Shown here: positions 23,839-33,827 of the stretch, piece after piece
How positions within the stretch are numbered: position 1 is the first letter of the stretch
Layout: each line of letters opens with the position of its first letter
NCBI RefSeq assembly: GCF_014905175.1
Contig: NC_057793.1
Span: 1,922,001 to 1,986,000, forward strand
Length of the DNA: 64,000 bases
Origin: Aphidius gifuensis
Lineage: Eukaryota; Arthropoda; Insecta; Hymenoptera; Braconidae
Reading direction: 5' to 3'
Notes under the pieces: model-generated
The model's database searches: none
What the model was told of the DNA's origin: nothing
Seen by the model: the letters and a program-made list of their open reading frames with translations, nothing else
Program-made: the position numbers and the translations under genes

Positions 23839-25499
23839 ATGAATTTAATATTCACAATCTTGTGTTTTTCTCTATTGTTATTGCAAGCAAGTTCAAGTGA
23901 GTATAAATTTTTTTTTTAAATGGCAAATTAAAAATAATAAAATTGTTATAAAATTCATAAAGTAGATAATTCAAATAATAATACACTGTTTTTTCTTTGA
24001 TTGATTTTTAAAGTTTTATTATTTAATTTAATTCAATTCATTTATTTAATAAATTACATACATTTCAAACATAGATTATTATTACAAAGGTTTATAATTA
24101 TAATTAACTTGGCATCATCTGTGAGTTGCTTGCATCAGGTTGCATTGTCTATATATATCAACAGCAACTCATCTATGTGGACAAGTTCACGTGTCGATTA
24201 ACTAGTATTCTAATAAATTAATAATTTTATTTATTTATTATTAACCCAACAGTACAGATGTACTAGCTCAGGGCTATAAATTGAAATTTACAAGGAAATT
24301 TAACAATTTTAGTATAAGTAAATTACATTTTAAAGTTACAAAAAATATATGTTTACAATATAGAAAAAGTAAATAGTAATTCATTGCCTAGCAATTAATA
24401 AGTTCAAGTACTTCTTGATACTCTGACACATTCCAAAATAAATTCATATTATATTGGCCATTTTAATGTTATTACGATATGAGTGTTTATATAGAAAAAA
24501 AAAAAAGATACAAAAAATAATAATAAATGCTATATTTAAAAAATATTTTCAGAATTGATTTTCAAGTGTGCAGGGATGATGAGCGAGGACTCAGTTTTAT
24601 TAAATGAAAATGATCAACTTGCATGTTCATGTGCAGATATTGTCAATCAAGACAATCGTCTTGCATTTGCAACAAATAGATATCACATAGAACCTACTCA
24701 TGTAAGCTATTTTTTTAATTAATGATTATAGGAAAAAAAAATAAAATAAAACAAAAATTAACTTATTATTGTCTTGAAAGAATAATATTTGTTTTTTTTT
24801 TTTTGTTTTATCAAGCAACCATGGTGGGTTAATAACGATATGGTTTTTGTGAAATCATACGACAATAACACAATACTTTTCAAAAAAAATAAAATGTCAT
24901 TCGGAGATGAAGGATATTATGCATGTCATAGTGATGTAATATATTATGATGATATTAAGGATGTCATGTATAATAGAGTTCGTATATATGTATGGATTAA
25001 AAGTGAGTTTTAATAATAATTATCATTTTAAATAAAAAACTATTTTGTTTTCATATTTATTTATTTTTAATTTTTAGCAAAAAAAAGTTTTTTTTCGAAG
25101 GTACCATTTCAAGTAACAAATGAAATTGTTATTAGTCCCGATGGTTCCCATCTACAAATTCCTTGTGTACCAACTTCACCATGCTATGACGATGTAAAAT
25201 TATTTAAAGACTCAGAGGTAATTAATAAATTAATGCAAAAAAATAAAAAAAGATTTATAGTTTTTAAGAATATTATAACTTTAATGTTATTATTAATTTT
25301 GTTATATTTTTCTTTTCATTTGTAGGAACTTAAAATTAATAAGACAAACGGTATTGCATTTGATCCCCGAGAAGGATTTATGATAACAAATCGAAATTAT
25401 ACTTATGCTTCTTTTAATTTTACTTGTTCAATAACAATGTATGGACGTACAGAAAGTGTATTATACCATTACACGAAATATAACAAAGTTGTAGTTTAA
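23839..25499 (+). CDS. Secreted two-Ig-domain Pvr-like protein, array copy 1
   Basis: Exons are 23839-23896, 24553-24701, 24816-25002, 25078-25217 and 25326-25499; predicted protein 235 residues. Exon 1 is a signal peptide (MNLIFTILCFSLLLLQ). Exons 2-3 form Ig-like domain 1 (cysteines in ACSC and YYAC). Exons 4-5 form domain 2 (IPC and FTC), with an NFT glycosylation site. A stop follows, with no membrane segment or GPI-like tail. Exon number and phases (1, 0, 1, 0) equal those of the first five coding exons of the receptor gene at 33828-38773. Compared with the receptor it has extra cysteines in FKC, in the first position of CSC and in SPC. Intron 1 is enlarged by a retroelement-like insertion. 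Inferred role: soluble ligand trap; binding is untested. Confidence 0.88.
24105..24215 (+). repeat. Conserved intron-1 element with inverted repeat (copy 1)
   Basis: About 100 bp of intron 1 is shared by all five copies (also about 26225-26300, 27840-27965, 29850-29955 and 31770-31895). Here TGAGTTGCT and AGCAACTCA can form a 9-bp stem around a loop of about 40 bases. A CACGTG-like or ACGTG motif follows. In copy 5 the same positions read TAAGTTGCT and AGTAACTTA, keeping the stem with one compensated pair and one G-U wobble. The stem is damaged in copies 2, 3 and 4, so an enhancer role is as likely as an RNA structure. Confidence 0.45.
24217..24466 (-). mobile_element. Retroelement-like 3' fragment in intron 1 of copy 1
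   Basis: About 250 bp here are absent from the same intron of copies 2-5, where sequence passes directly from the conserved element to the TTTTAATGTTATTA stretch. Read on the minus strand the fragment ends GCCCTGAGC...GGGTTAATAATAAATAAATAAA, resembling the A-rich tail of a non-LTR element. No coding part is present, and target-site duplication is not clear in this AT-rich context. Confidence 0.45.
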
Positions 25500-25660
25500 A
25501 TGGTTAATTAAAAATAAAATCTAATGTATTTTGACCTATATTAAAGTTGATATGATTTTTTTATTAATGAACTGAATTATGAAAAATTAGAAAAAAATTG
25601 TTATGTTCAGCTTAATGATAAAATAAAATAAAAAAAATTAAAAATTAATGAAAAAATAAA

Positions 25661-25927
25661 TAAAAAACCAGAGTTGTTAAAGTTTTTTCTCTGACAAGGA
25701 CCCAAAGCAATATTGCCAACTATTATTGCCAATTAGACCCAAACTACCCCAAAGCATCCCAGATTTTCATCTTCCAGTCAGAGACAGTCAAAGAGAAGAC
25801 TTCTCTCTGTTTCAGTTCATCCCAGATCCCACTGCATCCCACATTCCCATCTCAGAGTCTCGGACAGTCGCGGACTCTCGGCTTCCATTCTACCAAACAA
25901 GTGTTGGCTACTAAACACGTGTTGTCA
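25661..25927 (+). promoter_or_regulatory. Repeated array block upstream of copy 2
   Basis: The same block as upstream of copy 1, slightly longer. It contains CAATATTGCCAACTATTATTGCC and ends ACTAAACACGTGTTGTC about 100 bp before the copy-2 ATG. The in-frame stretch 25726-25914 is a chance opening in this block and not a gene. Confidence 0.6.
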
Positions 25928-26024
25928 AAAAAAAAAAAAAAAAAAAACAAAAGAAAATATATCTTGAAATTATTATTCAATATTGTTGTTATAATTTTAT
26001 TGTAGAAAATAATTTATAATCAAA

Positions 26025-27386
26025 ATGAATTTAATATTCACAATCTTGTGTTTTTCTCTATTTTTATTGCAAGGAAGTTGTAGTGAGTATAGGTTTTTTT
26101 TTTTAAATGGCAAATTAGAGATGACAAAATTAGTAGATAATTCAAATAATAATACACTGTTTTTGTTAATTTTTTATTAAAAGTTCTATTAATTTGTAAA
26201 ATCGTGCAAATAACATATTACCACGTTAACCTGGCATCACCTGTGAGTTGCTGTGGACAAGTGGTGGTGTGAACGTGGTGATTAACTCGTATTCTAATAA
26301 ATTAATTTTTTTTTTTTTCGTTAACAATAATATTTTTTTATGATGCAAACATTTTCACAACCACTATAAAAAAAAAATATATAAATAATAATAATGAATG
26401 TTCTATTTCAAAAATATTTACAGGGTTGATTTTCGAGTGTACAGGGATGAGAAGTGAGGACACTGCGATCATAAATGAAAATGATGAACTTCTATGTTCA
26501 TGTACAGATGATAATAATCAATTCAGTCCTCTATCATTTAAAATAGATTATGTTATAGTAAATCATGCTTATGTAAGCCATTTTTCAATTAATGATTATT
26601 AAAAAAAAAAAAAAAAAAAATAATCAACTTGTTATTGTCTTGATAGCCTGATATTTGTTTTTTTTTTTTTTTTATTTTCATATTTTCAAATAATAATATA
26701 TATATATATATATCTATATTTGTTTTTTTTTCTGATATCAAGGAACCATCACGATACGATAATGGTACGATTCATGAGAGATTAAGCGTCCATGGAGGAT
26801 CAACTTATGAAAAAAAAAAAGTATCTTACGGAGATGCAGGATTGTATACATGTATTAACAAATATTTCAATGTTGAAACTAGCATATATATATGGGTTAG
26901 AAGTGAGTTTTTAAAAATAATTATTATTTAAAATGAAAAATTATTATTGTAATATTTTTTTTTTTTAAATTTTTAGCAAAAAAACGTTCTTTTGTGACGA
27001 GAGCACCTAAAGAATCATATGGAATTCTCTTTCGTTCCCATATAATTATTCCCTGTGTACCAACTTCACCATGCTTCGATGTGAAATTATTTGAAGGCTC
27101 ACAGGTACTTGATAAATTTATAAAATATAATTTAAAAAATGTTATATTCTTTAAGGAAATTATAACTTTAATATTATTATTAATCTTGTTATATTTTTGT
27201 TTTTATCTGTAGGAAGTTACAATTAATGAGACAAATGGTATTAAATTTGATCCTCGACAAGGTTTCCTAATAACAAATCCAAGTTATATACATGTTCCTA
27301 TTGATTTTACTTGTTCAGTTACAGTAGAGAGTTTAGGACGTACAGACACTGTAAAATATCAATACACGAAATTTAACGATGAGTAA
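26025..27386 (+). CDS. Secreted two-Ig-domain Pvr-like protein, array copy 2 (divergent)
   Basis: Exons are 26025-26082, 26424-26572, 26743-26902, 26977-27104 and 27213-27386; predicted 222 residues. The signal peptide is followed by LIFECTGM, CSC and GLYTC in domain 1, and IPCVPTSPC and DFTCSV in domain 2. It is the most diverged copy: exon 3 is shorter and lacks the YYDKPY-type stretch of copies 3-4, and exon 4 has the same length (128 bp) as the receptor's exon 4. The protein ends NDE; its stop lies inside GATGA/GTAAGTT, a perfect donor-like sequence at the place where the receptor's exon 5 also has a GTAAGTTA donor. The phase differs from the receptor (2 against 1), so alternative splicing onward is only a possibility. 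All splice sites are intact. Confidence 0.86.
26697..26715. repeat. (AT)n microsatellite in intron 2 of copy 2
   Basis: A short TA dinucleotide run lies just upstream of the exon-3 acceptor. It is absent from other copies and marks independent drift of this intron. Confidence 0.8.
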
Positions 27387-27594
27387 GTTATTTTAGTCAT
27401 GTTAATTCTATCAGTTAATCAAATTGCTGAAAAATTAATATTGTGTGAGAAAGAACATATTTTTCTTCTCGTTAAAGCTATTAGTAATTTACAGTTGAGT
27501 CCTTCTTGAATTATTTTTTCTAAATTAAATAAAAATTTAATAAATTGGTGACACAATTCCTAAAATTAATATGATTTTGTCCCAATTCCCAGTG

Positions 27595-27632
27595 CATCCT
27601 ACAGTCTCAGCTACTAAACACCTGTTGGAAAA
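27595..27632 (+). promoter_or_regulatory. Degraded array block upstream of copy 3
   Basis: Only the end of the block is recognisable here (AGTCTCAGCTACTAAACACCTGTTGG, about 100 bp before the ATG). The E-box core is CACCTG instead of CACGTG. The CAATATTGCC part is missing, so copy 3 may be regulated differently or weakly. Confidence 0.45.
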
Positions 27633-27715
27633 AAAAAAAAGAAAATATATCTTAAAATTATTACTCAATATATTATTGTGTTTTTTTTTATTGCAGAAAA
27701 AAATTACTAATCAAA

Positions 27716-29004
27716 ATGAATTTAATATTTAAAATTTTAAGTTTTTCTTTATTGTTATTGCAAGGAAATTGTAGTGAGTATATATTATATTTTTTAAATT
27801 AAGTTACAAACATTACAAAATTACAGATAATAAAATTGTTAACTCAGCATCACCTGTAAATTGCTTGAAACAGCTGATATCAGTTTGCATAGTCTGTATA
27901 CATCGACAGCAACTCACTTGTGTGGACAAGTTGACGTGTCGATTAACTAATAACTAGTAATCTAATAAATTGAATATTATTATTTTAATGTTATTATGAT
28001 ATTAGTGTTAATATACAAAAAAATACACATATGTAATAATAATAAATGTTATATTTGACAAATATTTTTAGATTTGATTTTCAAATGTACCGGGATGATA
28101 AGCAGGGACACAGCTATATTGAATGAAAATGATCAACTTGTATGTACATGTTCAAATAGTGTCAACCAACACGGTAATCTCTCATTTAGAATAAATCTTT
28201 ATGGAATATATCCTGGTCATGTAAGCTATTTTTTAATTAATTATTATTGGAAAAAAAAAAATAAAACAAAAAATCAAATTGTTCTCTCGAAAGCTTAATA
28301 TTTGTTTTTTTTTTTGTTGTATTAAGGAACCATGGACGAACTATAACGATATGATTTTTGAGGAATCATATGACAATAAAACAATAACTTTAAGAAAAAA
28401 TAAAATATCTTTTGGTGATGAAGGATATTATGGTTGTCATAATGAGTATTATGACAAGCCATATTCTGATGTGGCTCGTATGTATATCTGGGTTAAAAGT
28501 GAGTTTTAATAATAATTATCATTTTAAATAAAAAACTATTTTGTTTTCATATTTATTTATTTTTAATTTTAGCAAAAAAAAGTTTTTTTTCAAAGATACC
28601 ATTTCAAGTAACAAATGGAATTGTCATTAGCCCCTCTGACTCCCATCTACAAGTTCCTTGTGTACCAACTTCACCATGCTACGATATGAAATTATTCAAA
28701 GACTCAGAGGTAATTAATAAATTAATGCAAAAAAATAAAAAAAAAATTTATATTTTTTAAGAATATTATAACTTTAATGTTATTATTAATTTTGTTCTAT
28801 TTTTTTTCTCATTTGTAGGAACTTAAAATTAATAAGACAAACGGTATTGCATTTGATCCTCGAGAAGGTTTTATGATTACAAATCTTAATTATATTTATG
28901 CCCCTATTAATTTTACTTGTTCAATAACAATGTATGGACGTACAGAAAAAGTATTATACCATTACAAAAGATTAAGCGAAGTTGTTATTAAAATGGTCAA
29001 TTAA
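27716..29004 (+). CDS. Secreted two-Ig-domain Pvr-like protein, array copy 3
   Basis: Exons are 27716-27773, 28072-28220, 28327-28498, 28573-28709 and 28819-29004; predicted 233 residues. Features are a signal peptide ending LLLLQGNCS, domain 1 with FKCTGM, CTC and YYGC, and domain 2 with VPCVPTSPC and NFTCSITMYGRTE. The tail ends KMVN. Exon 2 is nearly identical to that of copy 4, which points to recent duplication or gene conversion. Phases and exon lengths match copies 4 and 5 closely. No membrane segment is present. Function is inferred from the receptor relationship only. Confidence 0.88.
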
Positions 29005-29304
29005 AAAAAAAAAAACGACAGAAATTGGTCGTTATCTATGAAATGGTTTATTAATTTCAAGGAAATAAAACTTTTTTATAAATTTTTTAGTAATCAACAC
29101 AGGAAACGAATTCAAAGTGTAATTTACACAAAATTTTACCAAATGATATCTTTTTTTATACACAGAAAGAAAAAGATTATTGAAATAAAAACTGAATTAT
29201 GCAGCATTAAAATTATACGCACTGTTTCGTAGTATAATTTATCAGATTAGATCGTAGAAATTAAAATTTAGCTAGAGAAAGAAAATAAAATTGAAGAAAA
29301 AATA

Positions 29305-29533
29305 AATAAAAAACCAGAGTAGTTGAAGTTTTTCTTTACCGACCTAAAAAGAGAAAGCTGCGACAAGGGCCCAAAGCAATATTGCCAACTATTATTGCCA
29401 ATAAGACCCAAAGTACCCCAAGGCATTCCAGATTTTCATTTTCTAGTACACCTGCACATACCATCTCAGAGTCTTGGCTACTAATCTACCATTCTACCAA
29501 ACAAGTGTTGATTACTAAACCCGTGTTGTCAAA
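29305..29533 (+). promoter_or_regulatory. Repeated array block upstream of copy 4
   Basis: This matches the blocks before copies 1, 2 and 5 (AACCAGAG start, CAATATTGCCAACTATTATTGCC core, end ACTAAACCCGTGTTGTC about 80 bp before the ATG). The E-box is changed to CCCGTG, as in copy 5. Confidence 0.6.
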
Positions 29534-29612
29534 AAAAAAAAAATATATGTCTTGACATTATTATTCAATATTATTGTATTTATTTTATTGTGGAAAATAA
29601 TTGCTAATCAAA

Positions 29613-31208
29613 ATGAATTTAATACTAATAATCTTGTCTTTTTCTCTATTGTTATTGCAAGGAAATTGTAGTGAGTATAATTTTTTTTTCCAAATGTCAC
29701 ATTAGAGATGATGAAATTGTTATAAATTTCATAGAGTAGATAATTCAATTAATAATACACTGTTTTTTTTTTAATTGATTTATAAAGTTTAATGATAAAT
29801 AAAATGATTTGTAAGAAAGTCCAAATAGCATGGTTCATTACCAGGTCATCTCGGCCTCACCTGTAAGTTGCTTGCATCAGGTTACATTGTCTATATATAT
29901 ATCAACACCATTTCACCTGTAAGGGCAATTGCACGTGGTGATTAACTTGTATTCTATAATAAATTTATTATTATTATTATTTTATTGTTATTATGATATT
30001 AGTGTTTATATAGAAAAAAAAAATACAAATAATATTAATGATCGTTTTATTTAAAAAATTTTTTCAGACTTGATTTTCAAATGTACCGGGATGATAAGCC
30101 GGGACACAGCTATATTGAATGAAAATGATCAACTTGTATGTACATGTTCAAATAGTGTCAACCAACACGGTGATCTTTCATTCAGAAGAAATAATGGTTA
30201 TGGAATATATCCTGGCCATGTAAGCTATTTTTTAATTAATTATTTATTTATTTATTTATTTTATTTATTTATTTATTCAAATATTGCTTCAGGCCAAATA
30301 GACCTTTTAAAGCACTGTATATATATATACAAAAAATATACAAAAAAGAAAAAACGAAAATACAAATTATATAATAAGTATATCAAAAAGCGAAAATTAA
30401 TTAACTAAATTGAACAAAGAATACTTTTAATATCTTTTAATTATTATTGGAAAAAATAAAAATAAAACAAAAATCAACTTGTCGTTTTGAAAGCCTAATA
30501 TTTGTTTTTTTTTTTTTTTTCGTTGTATCAAGGAACCATGGATGGATTTTGACGGAATTATTTATGAAAAATCATACGACAATAAAACAATAACTTTAAA
30601 AAAAAATAAAATATATTTTGGTGATGAAGGATATTATGGTTGTCGTAATGAGTATTATGACAAGCCATATTCTGATGTGGCTCGTATTTATATCTGGGTT
30701 AAAAGTGAGTTTTAATAATAATTATCATTTCAAATAAAAAACTATTTCGTTCTCATATTTATTTATTTTTAATTTTTAGCAAAAAAAAGTTTTTTTTCGA
30801 AGGTACCATTTCAAGTAACAAATGAAGCTCTTATTACTCCCGATGATTTCCGTCTACAAGTTCCTTGTGTACCAACTTCACCATGCTACGATATTAAATT
30901 ATTTAGAGGCTCAGAGGTAATTAATAAATTAATGCAAAAAATTAAAAAAAAAAAAAACATTTTTTAAGAATATTATAACTTTAATGTTATTATTAATTTT
31001 GTTCTATTTTTCTTTTCATTCGTAGGAACTCAAAATTAATAAGACAAACGGTATTGCATTTGATCCCCGAAAAGGATTTATGATAACAAATCGAAATTAT
31101 ATTCATCCTCTCAAATTTACTTGTTCAATAACAATGTATGGACGTACAGAAAAAGTATTATACCATTACACAAATTTAGCCAAAGCTGTTATTGAAATGG
31201 TCAATTAA
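29613..31208 (+). CDS. Secreted two-Ig-domain Pvr-like protein, array copy 4
   Basis: Exons are 29613-29670, 30068-30219, 30533-30704, 30780-30916 and 31026-31208; predicted 233 residues. The signal peptide (LLLLQGNCS) is followed by domain 1 (FKCTGM, CTC, YYGC) and domain 2 (VPCVPTSPC, FTCSITMYGRTE). Exon 2 has one extra codon against copy 3, and exon 5 is one codon shorter (HPLKF replaces the APINF-type stretch, which removes the NFT glycosylation site). Intron 2 carries an insertion of about 200 bp. The frame is open throughout and all splice signals are canonical. Confidence 0.87.
30236..30440 (-). mobile_element. Non-LTR-like 3' fragment in intron 2 of copy 4
   Basis: Intron 2 of other copies runs from TTTTTTAATTAAT directly into ATTATTGG. 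Here about 200 bp interrupt that junction. Read on the minus strand it contains GGTCTATTTGGCCTGAAGCAATATTTG followed by (AAATA)n, typical of the 3' end and A-rich tail of a truncated non-LTR retroelement. TTTTAATTAATTAT at one edge and TTTTAATTATTATT at the other may be the target-site duplication. Confidence 0.55.
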
Positions 31209-31344
31209 AAAAAAAAAAAAATGACAGAAATTGGTCGTTATCTATGAAATGGTTTATTAATTTCTAGGAAATAAAACTTCTTTATAAATTTTTTAGTAAT
31301 CAACACAGTAAACAAATTCAAAGAAAATAAAATTAAAGAATAAA

Positions 31345-31566
31345 TAAATAAAAAACCAGAGTAGTTGAAGTTTTTCCTTATTGACCTGAAGAGAGAAAGC
31401 TCTGACAAGGACCCAAAGCAATATTGCCAACTATTATTGCCAATGAGACCCAAAGTACCCCAAGGCATTCCAGATTTTCATTTTCTAGTACATCTGTACA
31501 TATACCATCTCAGAGTCTCGGCTACCAATCTACCAACTAAATGAGATTACTAAACCCGTGTTGTCA
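31345..31566 (+). promoter_or_regulatory. Repeated array block upstream of copy 5
   Basis: Very similar to the block before copy 4, including the CAATATTGCCAACTATTATTGCC core and the ACTAAACCCGTGTTGTC end, about 80 bp before the ATG of copy 5. Confidence 0.6.
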
Positions 31567-31647
31567 AAAAAAAAAAAAATATATGTCTTGAAATTATTAT
31601 TCAATATTATTGTATTAATTGTTTGTGAAAAATAATTCATAGTCAAA

Positions 31648-32935
31648 ATGAATTTAATATTCACAATTTTTTGTTTTTCTCTATTGTTATTGCAAGGAAA
31701 TTGTAGTGAGTACATATTTTATTTTTTAAATTAAGTTATAAACATTGCAAATTAGAGATATCAAAATTGTTAACTCGGTATCACCTGTAAGTTGCTTGCA
31801 ACAGCTGACATCAGGTTGCATTGTCTATATATCAACAGTAACTTACCTGAGGGCTGTGAGGACAACTTTACGTGTTGATCAACTAGTGATCTAATGAAAT
31901 TATTATTATTATTATTACTTCAATGTTATTATTATATGAGTGATAATATACAAAAAAAAAAATACAAATAATAATAAATGTTATATTTAAAAAATATTTT
32001 CAGAATTGATTTTTAAGTGTACAGGGATGTTGAGCGAGGACTCAGTTTTAGTAAATGAAAATGATCAACTTGCATGTTCATGTTCAGATAGTGTCAATCA
32101 ACAAAGCACTCTTTCGTTCACAATAAATCATTATGATATACATCCTACTCATGTGAGCTATTTTTTAATTAATGATTATTGGAATAACAAAAAAAAATAA
32201 AACAAAAATCAACTTGGTATTGACTTGAAAACCTAATATTTTTTTTTTTTTTCTAGGAACCATGGATGGATGATGACGATATGATTTATGAGAAATCATA
32301 CGACAATGAAACTATAACTTTAAAAAAAAATAAAATATCTTTCGGAGATGAAGGACATTACTCATGTCGTAATTATGATTATACCAAGCCTTATTATCAT
32401 AAAGCTCGTATATATATCTGGGTTAAAAGTGAGTTTAAATGATTATTAATATTTTAAATAAAAATCTAATTTTTTAAATATTCTTTTTTTTTTTTTTTTA
32501 GCAAAAAAAAGTTTTTTTTCGAAGGTACCATTTCGAGTAACAAATGAAATTGTCATTAGTCCCTATGAATCCCATCTACAAGTTCCTTGTGTACCAACTT
32601 CACCGTGCTACGATATGAAATTATTTAAAGACTCAGAGGTAATTAATAAATTAATGCAAAAAAATAAAAAAAAAATTTATATTTTTTAAGAATATTATAA
32701 CTTCAATATTATTATTAATTTTGTTATATTTTTTTTTTCTCATTTGTAGGAACTTAAAATTAATAAGACAAACGGTATTGCATTTGATCCTCGAGAAGGT
32801 TTTATGATTACAAATCTTAATCATATTTATGCTCCTATTAATTTTACTTGCTCAATAACAATGTATGGACGTACAGAAAGTGTATTATACCATTATACAA
32901 AATTTGACAAAGTTGTAATTAAAATGCTTAATTAA
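31648..32935 (+). CDS. Secreted two-Ig-domain Pvr-like protein, array copy 5
   Basis: Exons are 31648-31705, 32004-32152, 32257-32428, 32502-32638 and 32750-32935; predicted 233 residues. A signal peptide (MNLIFTIFCFSLLLLQ) leads domain 1 (FKCTGM, CSC, HYSC) and domain 2 (VPCVPTSPC, NFTCSITMYGRTE), ending KMLN. Exon 2 resembles copy 1 (SEDSVLVNENDQLACSC) more than copies 3-4, while exons 4-5 resemble copy 3; such a mosaic suggests gene conversion within the array. It lies tail-to-tail with the full receptor gene, whose stop is 893 bp further right on the other strand. Confidence 0.88.
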
Positions 32936-33016
32936 AAAATAAAAGAAGACGACAGAAATCTTTAAGTTTACAGCTTGAGAAAGAATCTTGAAAAAAAAAG
33001 AAAATTAAAGAGAAAA

Positions 33017-33117
33017 TAAATAAAAAACCAGAGTAATTAGAGTTTTTTTTTATCGACTTGAAGAAAGAATGCTTCGACAAGGACCCAAAGCAATATTGCC
33101 AACTATTATTGCCAATT
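33017..33117 (+). promoter_or_regulatory. Orphan copy of the array block at the right end
   Basis: The block reappears after copy 5 (AACCAGAG ... CAATATTGCCAACTATTATTGCCAAT) but stops abruptly at about 33117, followed by unrelated sequence and no further copy. It marks the breakpoint of the array and suggests that another unit was once present or that the unit of duplication begins here. Confidence 0.6.
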
Positions 33118-33827
33118 CATGGAGGTGTATATCAGTCATTCGTTTAAAAAGTACCTGCTGCAATTATGAATGGTAAAAATTTTATAAATGAGCCACACAA
33201 TACAAATTTATTACTATATTTGATTTATTTAATTCAAATTTCAATTCATAAACAACTAGTTGAATAATTATATTTTATACAAAAATTATTATCAATTTAA
33301 TGATAATTTATCATCGAATTAAAATTTTGTTATTTTTGATTATTATCAATGTTTATTAACTCCACAATATTTTTTGATGATTAATAGTATTAATAATAAT
33401 TTAAAATATAAACTTAAAAATGCTTACCATCTTTGATTTGCAATTTAAATAAATTATGACCATTAATATAGTTGCAACAGAAAAAAAAAAAAAAAATTAA
33501 ACAAACGAACATTATTTTAATTTCAAAGAAAGATACATATAAATATAAATGCCTCGCGTCAAGTATGAGAAAAAAAAAAAGTGGGAGAAATACCTATGTT
33601 CAATATTAAGTAGCAATATTAATATTAATGTTAAAAAAAAAAATTAATATATTTTTTTTTACATATTAATAAATATCTTTAAAAAATTAATAGGAGAAAA
33701 TTGTGCACTAATAGGTATATTCCGTGTTTTACACAATAAAAAATTTAATAAAATGCTAGGGTTTTTAATTTTTCTAAGCCATCCAGATAAATCCAGACTT
33801 TTGCTCAGCCCCCTCCAGACTTCTCTC
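33118..33827. other. Spacer between the Ig array and the receptor gene
   Basis: AT-rich DNA without coding signs. Its right part should be the 3' UTR of the minus-strand receptor kinase. This is the junction where the two opposite-strand loci meet. Confidence 0.45.

Noticed and set aside
25726..25914. 62-codon ORF upstream of array copy 2
   Set aside because: Also within the repeated block; homologous blocks have different frames and stops.
30070..30408. 112-codon ORF read through exon 2 of array copy 4 into its intron
   Set aside because: The real exon ends at a CAT/GTAAGC donor shared by all copies; the extension is inserted retroelement-like DNA.
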